Shown: positions 8,342-19,391 of the stretch, one piece after another
How the letters are laid out: every line of letters begins with the position of its first letter
Position numbering within the stretch: the first letter of the stretch is position 1
From: Rhynchopus sp. YZ270_cl-10
Lineage: Eukaryota; Euglenozoa; Diplonemea; Diplonemida; Diplonemidae
DNA length: 64,000 nucleotides
NCBI GenBank assembly: GCA_964035575.1
Contig: OZ037929.1
Coordinates: 558,001-622,000 of the forward strand
Direction of reading: 5' to 3'
Translations under genes and position numbers: made by a program
The notes under the pieces: model-generated
Databases searched by the model: none
Told to the model about the DNA's origin: nothing
The model's input: the letters and a program-made list of their open reading frames with translations, nothing else

Positions 8342-10920
8342 ATGGGAGAGGTGTCAGACGACGAGTTCAACAAGGATTTCGAGACGCTGCGTTTAGAGGG
8401 CATTCCGTATGTTTTTTGGACAGGGTTTTTAGAGAGTGACATGTGGGACGAGCTGGTGAAGACAGTCGCGCCTAACTGTGGACAATCTTTGGGTGGTTTC
8501 ATTTTGAGCTGGTGTCGGAACCGGGCACGCGTACGCCAGCTTTGATAATGCCGTGTGTGTAGCCGTCGCTCGCGAGCCGCACAGCTTTGCGCTAACTGAG
8601 GTCAACAAAAGCAACGAAGGTTTTGTGGAGGAGAAGAAGCCGAACGTCGAAAGGCAAGCCAACGAAGGAGCGGGACCAACACGATGACAACACGGTAACA
8701 CACGAATAGTACAGCAGTACCCATACCGGTGCGGAGAGCACACCATCATGCTGCTGCGTTTCCGAGTACATACTTTAGCGTTTCGTTTTGAAGCACATGA
8801 GAAGCAGTTAAACCACCATGCACCGTGCGACCTCCGGAAGGCAGCGCCGGAGTTTTGTGTTTGCAGAATTTCAGACCTCGGTTTTGGAAGGAAGCAAGGC
8901 CACGTTAGATGACAGACATGATGATCATTTTCTGCCTGCCGCCGTCGCAGTAAAGTTGCGCAACCGTGATCAGGGTCAACACCAGGCACGAGTTTCAGCG
9001 TCACCGCACCTTCACAAAGACGTAGAGTCGCGCATACTCACCACCCACACGTTGTGCGCGAAGACAGGTGCCTCAGAATAAAGGGGGAGAGACATGAAAA
9101 TAGAAATGATGTACGAATGGGATATATAATAAACGGTGCACAGGGCTGATAAGAAGACCGCGGTGTGCGTTTTGTGGAAGGCTGGTGCAGGGACTGGTGT
9201 TTTGCAGGCTGTGATACCCTGTCGTGCCTAGGGAGCTTTTTTGCAGTTTATACGGACCAAAACAATTATAAGAACGATGCGTAGGGGGATTCAATGCAAA
9301 GAAAAGGAGGATGGAGTTGAGAAGGGTTGAGAATCAGAGTGTTGCGGTTTAAAGGGAAGGAAACGACACTAACAAAACATTGAGAGTATACCGGTTCTGC
9401 TGAAGATAACAACAGTTTATGCTAAGGGTAACAACAGGTTATGCTGAAGGTAACTACAGGTTATCCTGAAGATAACATCAGTTTATGCTGAAGGTAACAA
9501 CAGTTTATGCTAAAGGTTAATACAGGTTATGCTGAAGGTAACTACAGGTTATCCTGAAGATAACATCAGTTTATGCTGAAGGTAAATACAGGTTATGCTA
9601 AAGATTAGTACAGGTTATGCTGAAGATAACAAACAGAATGTACAGGTATGCTGAAGAGGCAGAATGAATACAAAGAAGAAGGGGAAGACCACGTTGTGGA
9701 GTCTATGGGATCCAGACGGAGGCAGAATAATGTAACGCAGTGAACGAGCAGCTGGAACATGCAGTGGTTTCTTCTTTCGTGGGCAGCAGCGCAGCGTGGG
9801 GAGGAGACTGGAAGAGCTCTGAGACGAGAGGTGGTGGAAGCAACCGGAGAAGAGGGATCGTGGAAGGGCCACATGCATGCTGAAGGAACCCAGAGGAGTT
9901 TAACGGCTAAACGGGGATTCGAGACCCACCGTGGGTGTGCACAAGAAAAACATGGGTGTGCTGATTCGTCTCTGCTGGTGCGCAGCCGCTAGGTAGGAGA
10001 TGCCCACGATGCCGGAGGTGATCAGTATGTCTAGGGAAAAATGGGTGGCGATGACGGATGACGAGCGCCTTTTTTGCAATTCCTTCTGGATAAAGAAGAC
10101 ATGCGGAACACGATGAAGTTGGGCGGTGAGAGGGGCATCAAGATGCGCATAGATACTTATCCTTCCGATGGTTTGGAGCTTGCCCCTGCAGGAGTGCAAA
10201 CGCGCAACGATGGTTTTTGCCGGTGCTGACAGTGTACGCGGAGGTTGTGGAGAGATGCAACGTCGTTAATTTGGAGTTGAAATGTGACCCTCTGGTTTGG
10301 TACACCCCTGCAGCAGTTTGATGTTCTTGGCGTTTACACTTCGGCCTATAAACCGGGAGATACCGCATGTCTGAATGGTAGAGAGACATACTGCTCTCCT
10401 CCCACCAGCAAGGGTACACTGTCGGAAGATGTACCTGAGGGGGTTTTTGATAGGGTGTGTTGTCCTATGTCGGGTCTGCGTTAGGGAGGAGTTTGGATGA
10501 GGACGAATCGTTTGTGGGATACGGAGCTGCTTGCTTTCTGGGATCACGAGTGCTGTAGAGTCGGGCTGGAGGTCCCTCAAGAAGAATGTTACGAACCGAT
10601 TCCATCCCAACTGAGAGAAGAAGAGTCTAAACGGACGCGAGTTTTTCGAACACGGGGATGCATCGTATGCAGGTGGACAATGCGGATGTGTCGCAGCTAT
10701 TAACAAAGGTCAGTCCCAGTGTTTTCTTCCGGTGTGCGTTTTCGGCGTGTGAAGTAATAGGGGATGACAGTCATGGTAGAATGGGTCCCAACAGGAGAGC
10801 TGCGGGTCTGACACGAGGTGAATGGAGCCCCGAGCTGATCGAGAACAGACAAGGCGACGAAGGTCGACCAGGTGCGGGGCAGCATGTCGGCACTCATGTC
10901 AGCGCAATGGGCCGCGTGTA
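8342..10920 (+). pseudogene. Decayed coding remnants, family unresolved (possible old element)
   Basis: Several plus-strand stretches have protein-like composition, for example a short frame starting MGEVSDDEFNKDFETLRLEG at 8342 and another around 10284-10480. No frame is long and I recognise no domain. The region is broken in many places. It is bracketed at a distance by direct copies of the GCGTAGCTTAAAGGAG repeat (7482-7575 and 11134-11226). It may be the fossil of a mobile or virus-like element, or of a host gene. It is the opposite strand to all the supported genes. Confidence 0.3.
9398..9640. repeat. 22-bp minisatellite with higher-order structure
   Basis: About ten to eleven copies of a 22-bp unit of the type AACAACAGGTTATGCTGAAG. 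Two neighbouring variants (one with TATCCTGAAGAT, the next with CATCAGTTTATG) recur as a pair, showing a longer repeat superimposed on the 22-bp one. Confidence 0.85.
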
Positions 10921-11083
10921 ACGAATGTTTTTGGGTTAGTTAAGTGATCTCTGCGTTATTAGGACGCGTCAGTGTATTTGTTCAGTGAATCGTTGGCCCA
11001 TCTTTAGTTTAAAGTAGACCTCTGCTAATTGGAGGGATTTTGTGGTTCAGCTCTATGAGCAGTCCCTAGGGGGTTTGGGTGCA

Positions 11084-11262
11084 ATCAACGAAAAAACCTT
11101 TTTTCCTTTTACTTACCTATCAGAGTTACTATTTTTATTCCTACAAGCGTAGCTTAAAGGAGAAATAGTTCCTCAGATACGGTCGCCAATCACCCCTCAA
11201 ACAGGGTAATTGTGCAATCAACGAAAAAACCTTTTTTCCTTTTACTTACCTATCAGAGTTAC
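11084..11262 (+). repeat. Dispersed repeat, GCGTAGCTTAAAGGAG family, fullest copy
   Basis: The segment TGCAATCAACGAAAAAACC to TTACTATTTTT (about 57 bp) appears twice, on both sides of the 76-bp core shared with 7482-7575. This gives a direct repeat inside the element. The inverted relative is at 47408-47541. Confidence 0.75.
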
Positions 11263-11280
11263 TATTTTTTGTTTTATTTT

Positions 11281-11336
11281 CTTTGAAAGCTTTGGTTTGT
11301 TTATTAGTGTAAGTCACCCTAGAGTGTGCTCCACTA
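11281..11336 (-). repeat. Dispersed element, TTAGTGTAGCCACCCTAGAG family (type E)
   Basis: Carries a leader TTGAAAGCTTTGG, then TTAGTGTAAGTCACCCTAGA and GTGTGCTCCAC. Close copies are at 39446 and 51471, with a diverged one at 13111. It is followed by a short CT microsatellite (11343-11372). Confidence 0.65.
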
Positions 11337-11344
11337 TATTGTTT

Positions 11345-11375
<31 letters not shown>

Positions 11376-11801
11376 CTCTCTTGGGGCGATGACCCCTTCT
11401 CTCTCTTCGTCACCCATCACCCTATTCATATTCTATGTATCGCTATCATTTCCAGGACGTGATTCGCTTGCACGAGTCGCAGAACCCGGTGATCACCGTA
11501 CGCGAACAGAGTGTGTGGCGCGAGGTGACGACACGAACGTCGGGCTCTTCAATGCCTTTGCTTTCCTGTGGAATTTTGGGGTGGTTTTTTTAATTTGAAA
11601 AATTGATGACGTTGTAGACACCTCGCTTTTTTCTCGTGTGAACTCCACGCAATTTTATGCATCCCCTGTTTTCCCCTCAATCCCAATATATGTTTGCAGT
11701 AAATCTACCGAACAGATGTGAGGAAAAAGAAAGCTGGTTTGAAATACCAAGCCCCTCTCGCGAACCTTTGGGACAAAAAAAAATGACCCACCGGGGGAAA
11801 G

Positions 11802-11840
11802 AAAAGTTGAGAGATGAACATCGCTGTGCGTACACATCTT
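11802..11840 (-). repeat. Hairpin element, AGATG/CATCT stem (type C)
   Basis: Leader AAAAGTTGAG, stem AGATG and CATCT around a loop with ATCGCTGTGCG. Relatives are at 45832 and 52321. Confidence 0.55.
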
Positions 11841-11966
11841 TTTGATCACTTTGGTTTGTTTGAAACACCGGGACTGACGAAGGCGACGTTATGTTGCCGA
11901 TGAGGGGTGCCACGGGGATGTATCTCTCCGTGAAAGCGGGAGATTGGAGTCAACCGTGCGCGGGTT

Positions 11967-12269
11967 TTGTTCAGTCATCTGGTGACTGGTGTGGGCTGGG
12001 CGGTGGTGCAAGAGGTTGATGTCTTAGACATGCGCCACGCTTCGTCTGACGAGCTGGATCTGGACGATAGCACTGTGCCTGACACGTCTTCTGATGATTC
12101 TGGGATTGCTTTGTCACAAGTGTCCAACGCCAATGTTGTTGTGAAGAAGATTGGGAGGAAGAACGTCGTCCTTGATGCTGGATTTGCAAATGAGCTGTCT
12201 CTTTGGCACAAAGTTTTAATTCGGGATGATGTTGTTCACCCCATTTTGAAAAATGGCATGCTAACTTAG
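11967..12269 (+). pseudogene. Short plus-strand reading frame with acidic segment, likely a remnant
   Basis: A 100-codon frame with protein-like composition, including an acidic serine/aspartate segment (DELDLDDSTVPDTSSDDSG) followed by a basic-hydrophobic part. It starts at an ATG with no signal, is isolated, and lies on the strand opposite to all the supported genes. No family is recognised. It may be a fragment of an old element. Confidence 0.25.
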
Positions 12270-12713
12270 ATTTCCCATATGACCCCCCCTGGTCCGTTTG
12301 AACACATGCAGCAGAAACACAACCTACATACCTTGCGCCCGCACTCTCTACAGCAGAGTGTCGACCCTGTCTCACGCTCGCTGCTCATCGGTTGGTTTGG
12401 GGAAGAGATCTTGCCGGAAAAGGTGGCGGAGGTCGAAGAAGGGAAAAGAAAAAGGGTGTGTCGTGTGAAGGGGGTAAAATGCTATTCTGGAAGTGTGTGA
12501 ATGGGGGTGGTATGGGTTGTTTTGTTACGTACAAAACGGGGCGCTTTCAGACAAACAGCAGTGATAAAAAACCTGAAAGCAATATCCACAATATTCGAGT
12601 TGAAAGTTGAAAGGTGTAAAATGGGTGTCCGTTCTTTTTAAGGGGTAAACTCCTCATGGCGAGAGATGCTAGTTGTACGCACGCCATCCCCTTCACGTAT
12701 CCCACCCCCCATC

Positions 12714-12908
12714 ATAGCTGAGAATAAGACGTGGGGACCCGAGACCCGGTTATTCTCAGCCGGACACAATATGTCGAAAAAAACGCTGTGAAAACGCCTG
12801 AAAGCGGGTCGGGGACCCGGGCGCGGGAGGGTGGGGGCATGGGTCCCAGTCCTAGTTGGGCTGGGACCACAACACCCATGACCCAGGACCCAGCTTATTC
12901 TCAGCTAT
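12714..12908. mobile_element. MITE with CTGAGAATAAG termini and 9-bp target duplication
   Basis: Inverted ends ATAGCTGAGAATAAG and CTTATTCTCAGCTAT close a 195-bp GC-rich element made largely of GGGACCC-type inverted segments. The 9-mer CCCCCCATC flanks it exactly at 12705-12713 and 12909-12917. A 9-bp duplication is typical of Mutator-like insertion and near the 8 bp of hAT. There is no coding region. A sibling is at 31393-31515. Confidence 0.88.
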
Positions 12909-13110
12909 CCCCCCATCCCCCCCTTCCTCCCCAATTCGATTGCGCCCAACAATCAGGACACACCCTCCAAAGTGGGTGTGTACACCTTTACCGTTGGGTT
13001 ATTTAAAAGAAGCAGCAAATTCTTGGCATGTGTATGTATGTGTTTTTTTTTTTTATAGTTCTGAAAACAGGCAGCCCACCACGTGGTCTGTACCACCATT
13101 TTTTTTTTTT

Positions 13111-13170
13111 TGAAAAGTTGGTTTTTTTTTGTTTGTATTAGTGTAAGACACCCAAGGATGCGCTTTCACT
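13111..13170 (-). repeat. Dispersed element, type E, diverged copy
   Basis: TGAAAAGTTGG leader, then GTATTAGTGTAAGACACCCA and a diverged end. It aligns with the copies at 11281, 39446 and 51471. Confidence 0.5.
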
Positions 13171-13353
13171 ATTTTTTATTAAGCATCGCCACAAAGATGT
13201 GACCTAAGATTAAGACTTTCAAAAATGCATGAAAATAAAAATAAAAAATGTGTCGATAAAACACGCCGAACGGCCATGCGAAACACTTATCTCAGATAGG
13301 TATTATTTTTTTTTGCTTTAAAGCTCATACGACGCCACTTGGGAACCTCATTC

Positions 13354-14647
13354 TCACCCTGCCTCTATCACTTCTTCTTTGGGCCTTTCGGGGATTGCAG
13401 GGGTGTCATCGGAGGCAAGTTTTTCACTCTTTTCGCTCTTTTCACCCTTTTCAACCTCACCCTTTTCTAGCACGGTACCTTCTCGCCCCGCGGCTTCGAT
13501 TATCTCGGTATTGCGGGGCAGTCGTGGCTCCTCTCTCTCGTCGGGGGAGGGTTGGTTCGTGAGCGGGTAGGAGGTCGCGACCCTGGGGCGCTCCCCCTCC
13601 TGGGGCAACTCAACGTAGACGGGACCGGCCTTGCTGTGTGGGTGTTTGGGTGTATGATGAAGAGGTTGTAAGGGTAGGACATAGGATTATGGGCCATCGT
13701 GTGGATGCCCTTTGTGGCGAGGAAGTACACTGCAAACACAACGAATTGACCGTTTTATGTGGGCCGTCGTTGAGCGGTAGGTGTAGGTAACCCGGTTTGC
13801 TTTGTTGGAAAAAGATTTAGGAGGGGGATAACGTTTGCATACACAGGTCGAATGGCGCGCCGTATCCCAAGCACCACAATCAGCATCAACACCACGACGA
13901 TAGCAGTCGCCTTTATGTTCTGGGAGCGCTTCTGTTAGGAAAAGAGAAATGAAAACAAAAAAAAAAAAAGACAAAAAAAAAAAATCGTTGATCCTTCACC
14001 AAGTTGCCAGCACTCCAACTTATTACGTAACACGCTACACCAGGTTACCAAAGCATCAATGAAAAAGAGAAGTTGAAAGTGCAAACACCTCACCGTACCA
14101 GACGCAGGCACAGGTTCTTCATTAAGGCGGGGGAAAAGCGCATCACCTTGTTGCCATTGGTAACAAGGGGATGAAGGGGAACAAGGCCACGTGTAAGCAA
14201 CATATTTTGGGGCCCTTTTCCATACCACGTTATTTTCTTCTGCAGCCTCGGCTGCTGCCTGCTTGCACATCGCAAGCGCCTCGGAATATTCTTGCCGGAC
14301 ATCTGGCTGCATTGTACCTACCCCTCTCTATTAAAAGGAAAGAAAAAAAAACCCAAAAAAAACACCTCTTTTTTTTGTGGTGCCGAATGTGTAGATAAAA
14401 TGTGGAAACGCACCTAAGCATGTGTGTGTGTGGGGATATGGGCGAGAGTGGAATTAAAAGGGGGAGTTTGAAAATGTTTTGTATGTTTTGAAAGTACTTA
14501 AGAAAGGACTTAAAAGGGAGAAAGGCGTGCAAAGATATGAATTGACCCCACGACCATTACTCTCAAGCCATGCCCTTTCGTGGACTGAGTGCACCTCTTC
14601 GAGACAATGACCACACCGTGATCCTCACCCCCATGCAGTGTTCCAAT
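13354..14647 (-). CDS. Spliced single-pass membrane protein (3' four exons seen)
   Basis: Exons read from the minus strand: 14647-14561, 14306-14226, 13931-13843 and 13633-13354. They join in one frame through three GT-AG introns (donors GTAATG, GTATGG, GTATGC; acceptors AATAG, ATGCAG, AACAG and CACACAG). The joined protein has a helical alanine/glutamate-rich segment (EYSEALAMCKQAAAEAAEEN), then a strong membrane helix (ATAIVVVLMLIVVLGI), then a proline- and charge-rich tail ending PKEEVIEAG. The in-frame fit across the phase-2 last intron (RPV then KAGPVYVEL) is good evidence. A possible first exon is 15041-14880 (MGLGWFGGRG start), but it is weak. The intron between the second and third of these exons contains a type A hairpin element. 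The function is unknown; the shape suggests a tail-facing-cytosol membrane adaptor. Confidence 0.6.
14068..14111 (-). repeat. Hairpin element, type A, inside an intron
   Basis: AGAAGTTGAAAGTGCAAACA leader and core with a shortened loop, ending GACGCAGGCAC. It lies in the intron 13932-14225 of the spliced membrane-protein gene. Confidence 0.7.
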
Positions 14648-15225
14648 CTATTTTTGTGGGGAAGAAGAAAGGGAGGGGGGGGAGAGTGTCGTACGCTTTT
14701 TTTTTTCGACCCAGCAACGAAACCCCACAAAATGGGTTTTCGGTACTTAAAAAAACATCAACCCGAGAAGGTTAGGAGACTTGCAGACAATTTTTTTATT
14801 TTTACATATTTTTTTTTTCACCCCGAAAAAAAAAACCATTTTGAAAAAACGTAAAAACATAATAGTTGCAAACCCTTACCCGTAGCACACCAATAGCCCA
14901 CCATCCCACTCCCGTTGCTTCGAGAACACCCCCTTTTTGTTTTTGTTTTCTTTTTAAATCTGGACTACACACTGCAAGTACCGCGGCGAAGGCCGCAGGT
15001 TTATTTTCTCTCCCCCTTCCCCCAAACCACCCCAAACCCATATTCCCCACTTCAAAAAAAATACCCTATCCCATTCCCTCCCCGCCCCTTTGATTTAAAA
15101 GATAAAAATTCAACAACAGTGGTTATTTGCTTTTTGACAAATCACATTACAAAAAAAAAAATCTGCACTCAACACAGGTTTCTTTTCCCTTTTTTTTTTT
15201 TTTGGTATCAAATCTCGCCCAATTT

Positions 15226-15785
15226 TCATGCCCTCCCTCTTCCCCTTCCCCGCCCCCTTCCCCTTCCGACTCCTTGCACTGCAGGTTGGTTCTGCGGCGG
15301 TGCTACCCCTCCTTTGAGGGTTCGCGCAGGGGCGGGCTGCTTTACTGCAGAGGCAAAAGGGTTGCTCTTTGGCTTGGGGGGTGTCGCCGCTGCCGCATGC
15401 ACCGCACTGCTCGATGTGACCCACGACCCCGCTGCTGCTGCTCCTGCTGCTGCCTTTGCAGTAGGCACCGTCTCTGGAGCCTTCACCGCCCCTTTCACAG
15501 CACCCTGCGTCACACCAGGCGCAGCAGTGGTCTTCGGTGCAGTAGGCTGTGTCTGTGTCTGTGGCGTTCCTGTAGGCGCAGCTCCCTTCACGGCTCTCCC
15601 CCTCGCGGCTCCCAAAGGAGGTGCTGGAGCGGTCACCTTGGAGACACCCTTCGCCGGCGCAGCCTTTGGTGTGAGTTGGATAGAGGTGGGCGTGGCTGGA
15701 GAACTGGTAGTGGTCGGGGTGGCAGTAGGCTTTGTCTGCAGCATTGCGAGTTTGCGTTTCATTTCCTGAAAAAAATGGGGGGGGG

Positions 15786-15817
<32 letters not shown>

Positions 15818-18800
15818 CACCATTTTTTTCGGGGTGTAGAATTAAAATAACTATTTATTCACCTCCTTTTAGCGGGGTTTTATTTTGCGATAACTTCACG
15901 CATTTTTTTCCCAGGCGAGGGCTACTTAATTTGCCGAGCGAAGCGAGGCAAATTGAGTGCACGAGCCTGGGAAAAAAATAAGTGAAGTATCGCAAAATAA
16001 TCCGCTAAAAGGAGGTGAATACGTAATTTTATTTCACGGGAAATAAAGTATACGAAAGGATTTGGCACTTTTAGCGTGACTTATTTATTGTGCAATAACT
16101 AACGAGTATGTGTCCTCACAGGAAGCTCTCAGGGAAAAAAAAAAAAAAGAGCGTGAAAAAAAAAAAAAAAAAGCTCTCATTTCCCTCCCGCCAGCGCTAC
16201 CGGGTCCCGCGGACCCCTAGATAGGCCCGCTGAGGGGCTGGCGGGATTGAGGAGGCTGGAGGGAGGCTAAAAAAGGCTGGACGGTCCCTCCAGCCCTACT
16301 ACCTACATGTACCAAAATTTAGCGTGAAATTATCATTAAATAAAATCCCGCTAAAAGTGCCAAATCCTTCGTATACTTTATTTCCCAGGGGAATAAAGTG
16401 AATGATTTGGCAAAAAAAATGCTCAAAAAATAGAGGGAGAGAGAGGAGAAAAAAAACCCCCTTAAATGACAACATACCAGCAGCAAGGCATCAGTACCTG
16501 GTTTTGCCGCAACACCGCCTGCCTCGCCCCCACCTTGGGGTGACGCTGGGATGGGTCCCTTTGAGGTCAGCTTCGCAGCCGGCGCGCCGACTCCTACTCC
16601 CACGCCACCCCCTCCGCCACCACTCAACGATATCGTCCTCTTCCCCTGCAGCTGCACCGGCGCCTTTACGGCAGCTTTAACGGCATCCCCACCCTTTGCT
16701 GTTGTTTTGGCAGGTTGAGGGGCCACCTTTCCTGCGGTTGGGGTCGGCGACACACCACTCAACGAAATGGTTCTTGGCGCAGTTTTCCCTCCAGTTAACG
16801 AAATGGTACGGCTCTTTGCTGCCGTTTCTGTTGGTTGAGTTGCCGGGGCAGGGGTGAGACTGCCTCCACCACCACCTCCTCCTCCTCCTCCGGTCAACGA
16901 GATGGTACGCGGTTTGGCATCCAGCTTGATCACCCCCTTAGCCGCCTCATTTGGGGTAGGAGAAACGGAGGTGCTTGCTGGGGGGCCCCATGAATTCTGT
17001 CTTGCCCCTCCCAGCTGTACGACTCGCTTTGGTGCTTCAGCGGGGGCATCGTTTTGTACCGGTTTGAACTGTGTGCCGCCTAATACCACTGTCTTGCCCT
17101 TCGGCGTTGTAGGTGATGGTGCAGGCGCTGCCGCCTTCTTGACTACAGTCACCGCAGGCTTGGCAGGACCCCCTCCTAGAACGATGGTTTTCTTTGCAAC
17201 CTTGGGGGCGGGTTTTGCAGCAGCAGGTTTGGGGGCAGGTTTAACGACCTTAGGGGGAGGTGGGGGTGCGGATCGCGCAATGGTGATCATAACAGCCGCG
17301 ACAGCGCAGACTCTAGTGCAGAAGGCGACCTTGCGCTTCTTTTCTGTGTACGGCCGCGAGGCGTCTTCCAGGAAGGATTCGACCGAGCCAAACGCCTTGC
17401 TCATTTGTCTCGGTGTGGCTACCCGGCCCTCATTTTCTAGGACGTCGAGGATCCATTCGTATCCCTGCAGTTCTCGCTGCCGTTTCGCAGGCGGCGCTTC
17501 AGTAGGGTTCGCAACCTCCTCGCGTTTGCGTTTCTTGTAGAGACCACAGCCCTCCATTGGATCGGTGAAGGTGGTTTGCTTTTCGCTCTCTGCGCTGGTG
17601 AAGAGGGTGTGGAGACGGCCGCTGTACGTCTGTGCACGGACAAATGGACAGTATAGCTGTTGTTGTGGTTTTTTTTTTTTTGAAATATTTGAGTGGTTTT
17701 CATACCAAATGGCTTTCCAACGGGTGGAACAGAATATCCCGTTCACGGAACGCCGCAGCGCTTTCTTCACTCAGAATTGACGTCGACATGGTCTCCATGC
17801 ACATCCCACAGAGCAGCACATCGTCCTCTTCCTCGACACTGTGTGGCCCGTCACCTTCACGGTGCAGCAGCGGTGCCAGCTTCTTGTATGTCGAATGCTC
17901 CCATCCACATACGGTCAGGGCCAGACAGAGGCCCTCGCGTGTCGTACGGTCCCACGCACCCTCACGCCCCATGAGTCGCCACGCACAGTCCATCTGTGCC
18001 TGCCTTGCGCCCATCGTCGTAAGAAACTTATCCGATACAGCCAGTACCGTCCCCAGCCCTGTAGTGTTCTCCACCATTGCCGCAAAGCGTGTCTTCATAA
18101 TGTCCAGGCAGATCTGTTGAAAGGATGTGTTGTAACCATGAAGGTGGGGAGTGTGGGATGTTGATCATATTTGAAGGGGTCATACGGAGTTTACATCGAA
18201 GCGTGTGAAGCCGTACTCCGGGCACTGCGAGGTGCGGTAGTGGCACCAGTCGTTGTGTCCAGTCTGCAGCTGCACCCGCCACTGCTCCAGCATGTCGTCG
18301 TCGAAGCTGGTCGGTGCTGCCTTATCCGCTTCGCAGTGTTCGCATGCGAGCGCCTTCTCGCCCTTGAGATACCACCCATGCTGTGCGCACACAACAGGTG
18401 AGCACATCGGGCCCCACAGAGGCCCACACCAGTTCCACGCCTGCATCGCGAAGCTTGCAAGCCTGCGTTGGAACTGCGGCAGGCTGCATGAGTTCTGCAG
18501 GGTCAGCGACATTGGGGTGTCGTTCAGCGCGCTGGTGGGCCCGCGCATGTTCTCGAAGCATTTTGGCACAATATTGCTGAACGCTTCCAGCGAATCGGTG
18601 TGCTGTCGTTTTTCGGGGATCTCCCAGCCTTTTGCGGAAGCCTTCGGTTTGGGTGCGGGTGTAGGTTTCGGTGCAGCTTCCACTGCCGGCACGGTCTCCA
18701 CTGACGGTGTCGGAGCTGCCTCTGAAGGTGCAGGTGTCTCCTCCGTAGGCTGTGCTGTCTCGGGTGCGTCTGCCATCACGACGTCGGCAGCGACTGCAGG

Positions 18801-19391
18801 CTCCGCCTTCGTTGTCTCTGTCGGTGCTGCCTCCTTTGCCTCCTTTGCCTCCTTTGCCTCCTTTGCCTCCTTTGCCTCCTTTGCCTCCTTTGCCTCCTTT
18901 GCCTCCTTTGCCTCCTTTGCCTCCTTTGCCTCCTTTGCCTCCTTTGCCTCCTTTGCCTCTACTGTATCTTCCATCGCTTCGGCACCTGCAGCCTTTGCCT
19001 CTGTCCCTGTGTCCACTTCTGCCGCCTTTGCCTCCACAGGCTCGGTAGCCTCCTCTACCTTCGTTTCTTCAACGGCTTTGGTTGGCTCTGCTTCTGCTTC
19101 TGCTTCTGCCGCAGGTGTGGGTGTGGGTGTGGGTGCCGCTTCTTCTTGCGTAGGAGTAGCGTCTGTGGCTGTGGCTGTAGGTGTAGGTGTGGGTGTCGGC
19201 TCAGCCGCTGTGTCTGCTGGCGCTTCATCTGCAGTCGTTGTCTCTGCAGAGGGCGCGTCTGTAGCTGAGGGTGCTGAGGTGCTAGTTGGTGCTGCGGGTG
19301 GTGCCTTCGCTGTCGCAGCAACTGCAGCAACAGACGCGCTGGGTGCGGTGTCCAAGCCTGCCTCCTCCGCCGTCCGCTTCACACCACTCAT
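15226..19391 (-). CDS. NIPA/ZC3HC1-like (Rsm1 family) C3HC zinc-finger protein, four exons, 1110 aa
   Basis: Exons 19391-18186, 18113-17706, 17656-16478 and 15765-15226 join in phase 0 through introns of 72, 49 and 712 bases, all with GTATG donors. Residues 1-265 are Ala/Thr/Pro/Glu low complexity with a Lys-Glu-Ala run. At about 340-402 is a C3HC zinc finger (CAQHGWYLKGEKALACEHCE, then a Trp-x-x-x-Leu-x-x-x-His segment and NDWCHY). At about 505-545 is the second family domain: LLCGMCMETMS, then HPLESHL from exon 2 joined to LYCPF in exon 3, so the 49-base intron splits the zinc site. The long tail has repeated RTISLTGG blocks and ends in an RG run, suggesting RNA or nucleic-acid contact. Known NIPA-type proteins are nuclear (nuclear basket or SCF adaptors); a nuclear role here is inferred. 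The tail is far longer than in animal NIPA. Confidence 0.82.
15857..16021. mobile_element. Nested foldback element in intron (TATTCACCTCC ends)
   Basis: Arms 15857-15914 and 15965-16021 are near-perfect complements, beginning TATTCACCTCCTTTTAGCGG. The loop contains a second hairpin, AATTTGCC and GGCAAATT around GAGCGAAGCGA. No coding content. Confidence 0.85.
16038..16386. mobile_element. Foldback element in intron (GGGAAATAAAGTATACG ends)
   Basis: Arms of 39 and 38 bases (16038-16076 and 16349-16386) match with a single-base difference. The middle holds A runs and a GC-rich inverted segment (CCCGCCAGC...GCTGGCGGG). It lies immediately beside the preceding foldback. Confidence 0.85.
18828..18959 (-). 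repeat. 9-bp coding minisatellite (Lys-Glu-Ala run)
   Basis: About 14 copies of GCCTCCTTT on the plus strand. In the gene's frame this gives tandem Lys-Glu-Ala, a likely straight charged helix. Almost no variation between copies implies recent expansion or ongoing slippage. Confidence 0.9.

Larger units (their letters stand above)
15766..16477 (-). other. 712-base intron of the NIPA-like gene carrying two foldback elements
   Basis: Donor GTATGT at 16477, acceptor TTTTTTCAG at 15766. The other two introns of the gene are 72 and 49 bases, so most of this one is accounted for by the two adjacent foldback elements described separately. A 29-base A run (minus-strand T run) lies near the acceptor and may serve as its pyrimidine tract. 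Confidence 0.75.

Noticed and set aside
7482-11226. Long-terminal-repeat element between the two direct GCGTAGCTTAAAGGAG copies
   Set aside because: The direct repeats are short, the same repeat occurs inverted at 47.4 kb, and no primer site or retroelement domain is recognised. The repeats look like independent insertions of a foldback family.
15110-15981. Two 284-codon plus-strand frames across the 3' exon of the NIPA-like gene
   Set aside because: They are antisense to the Pro/Ala/Thr-rich exon and run into homopolymer tracts.
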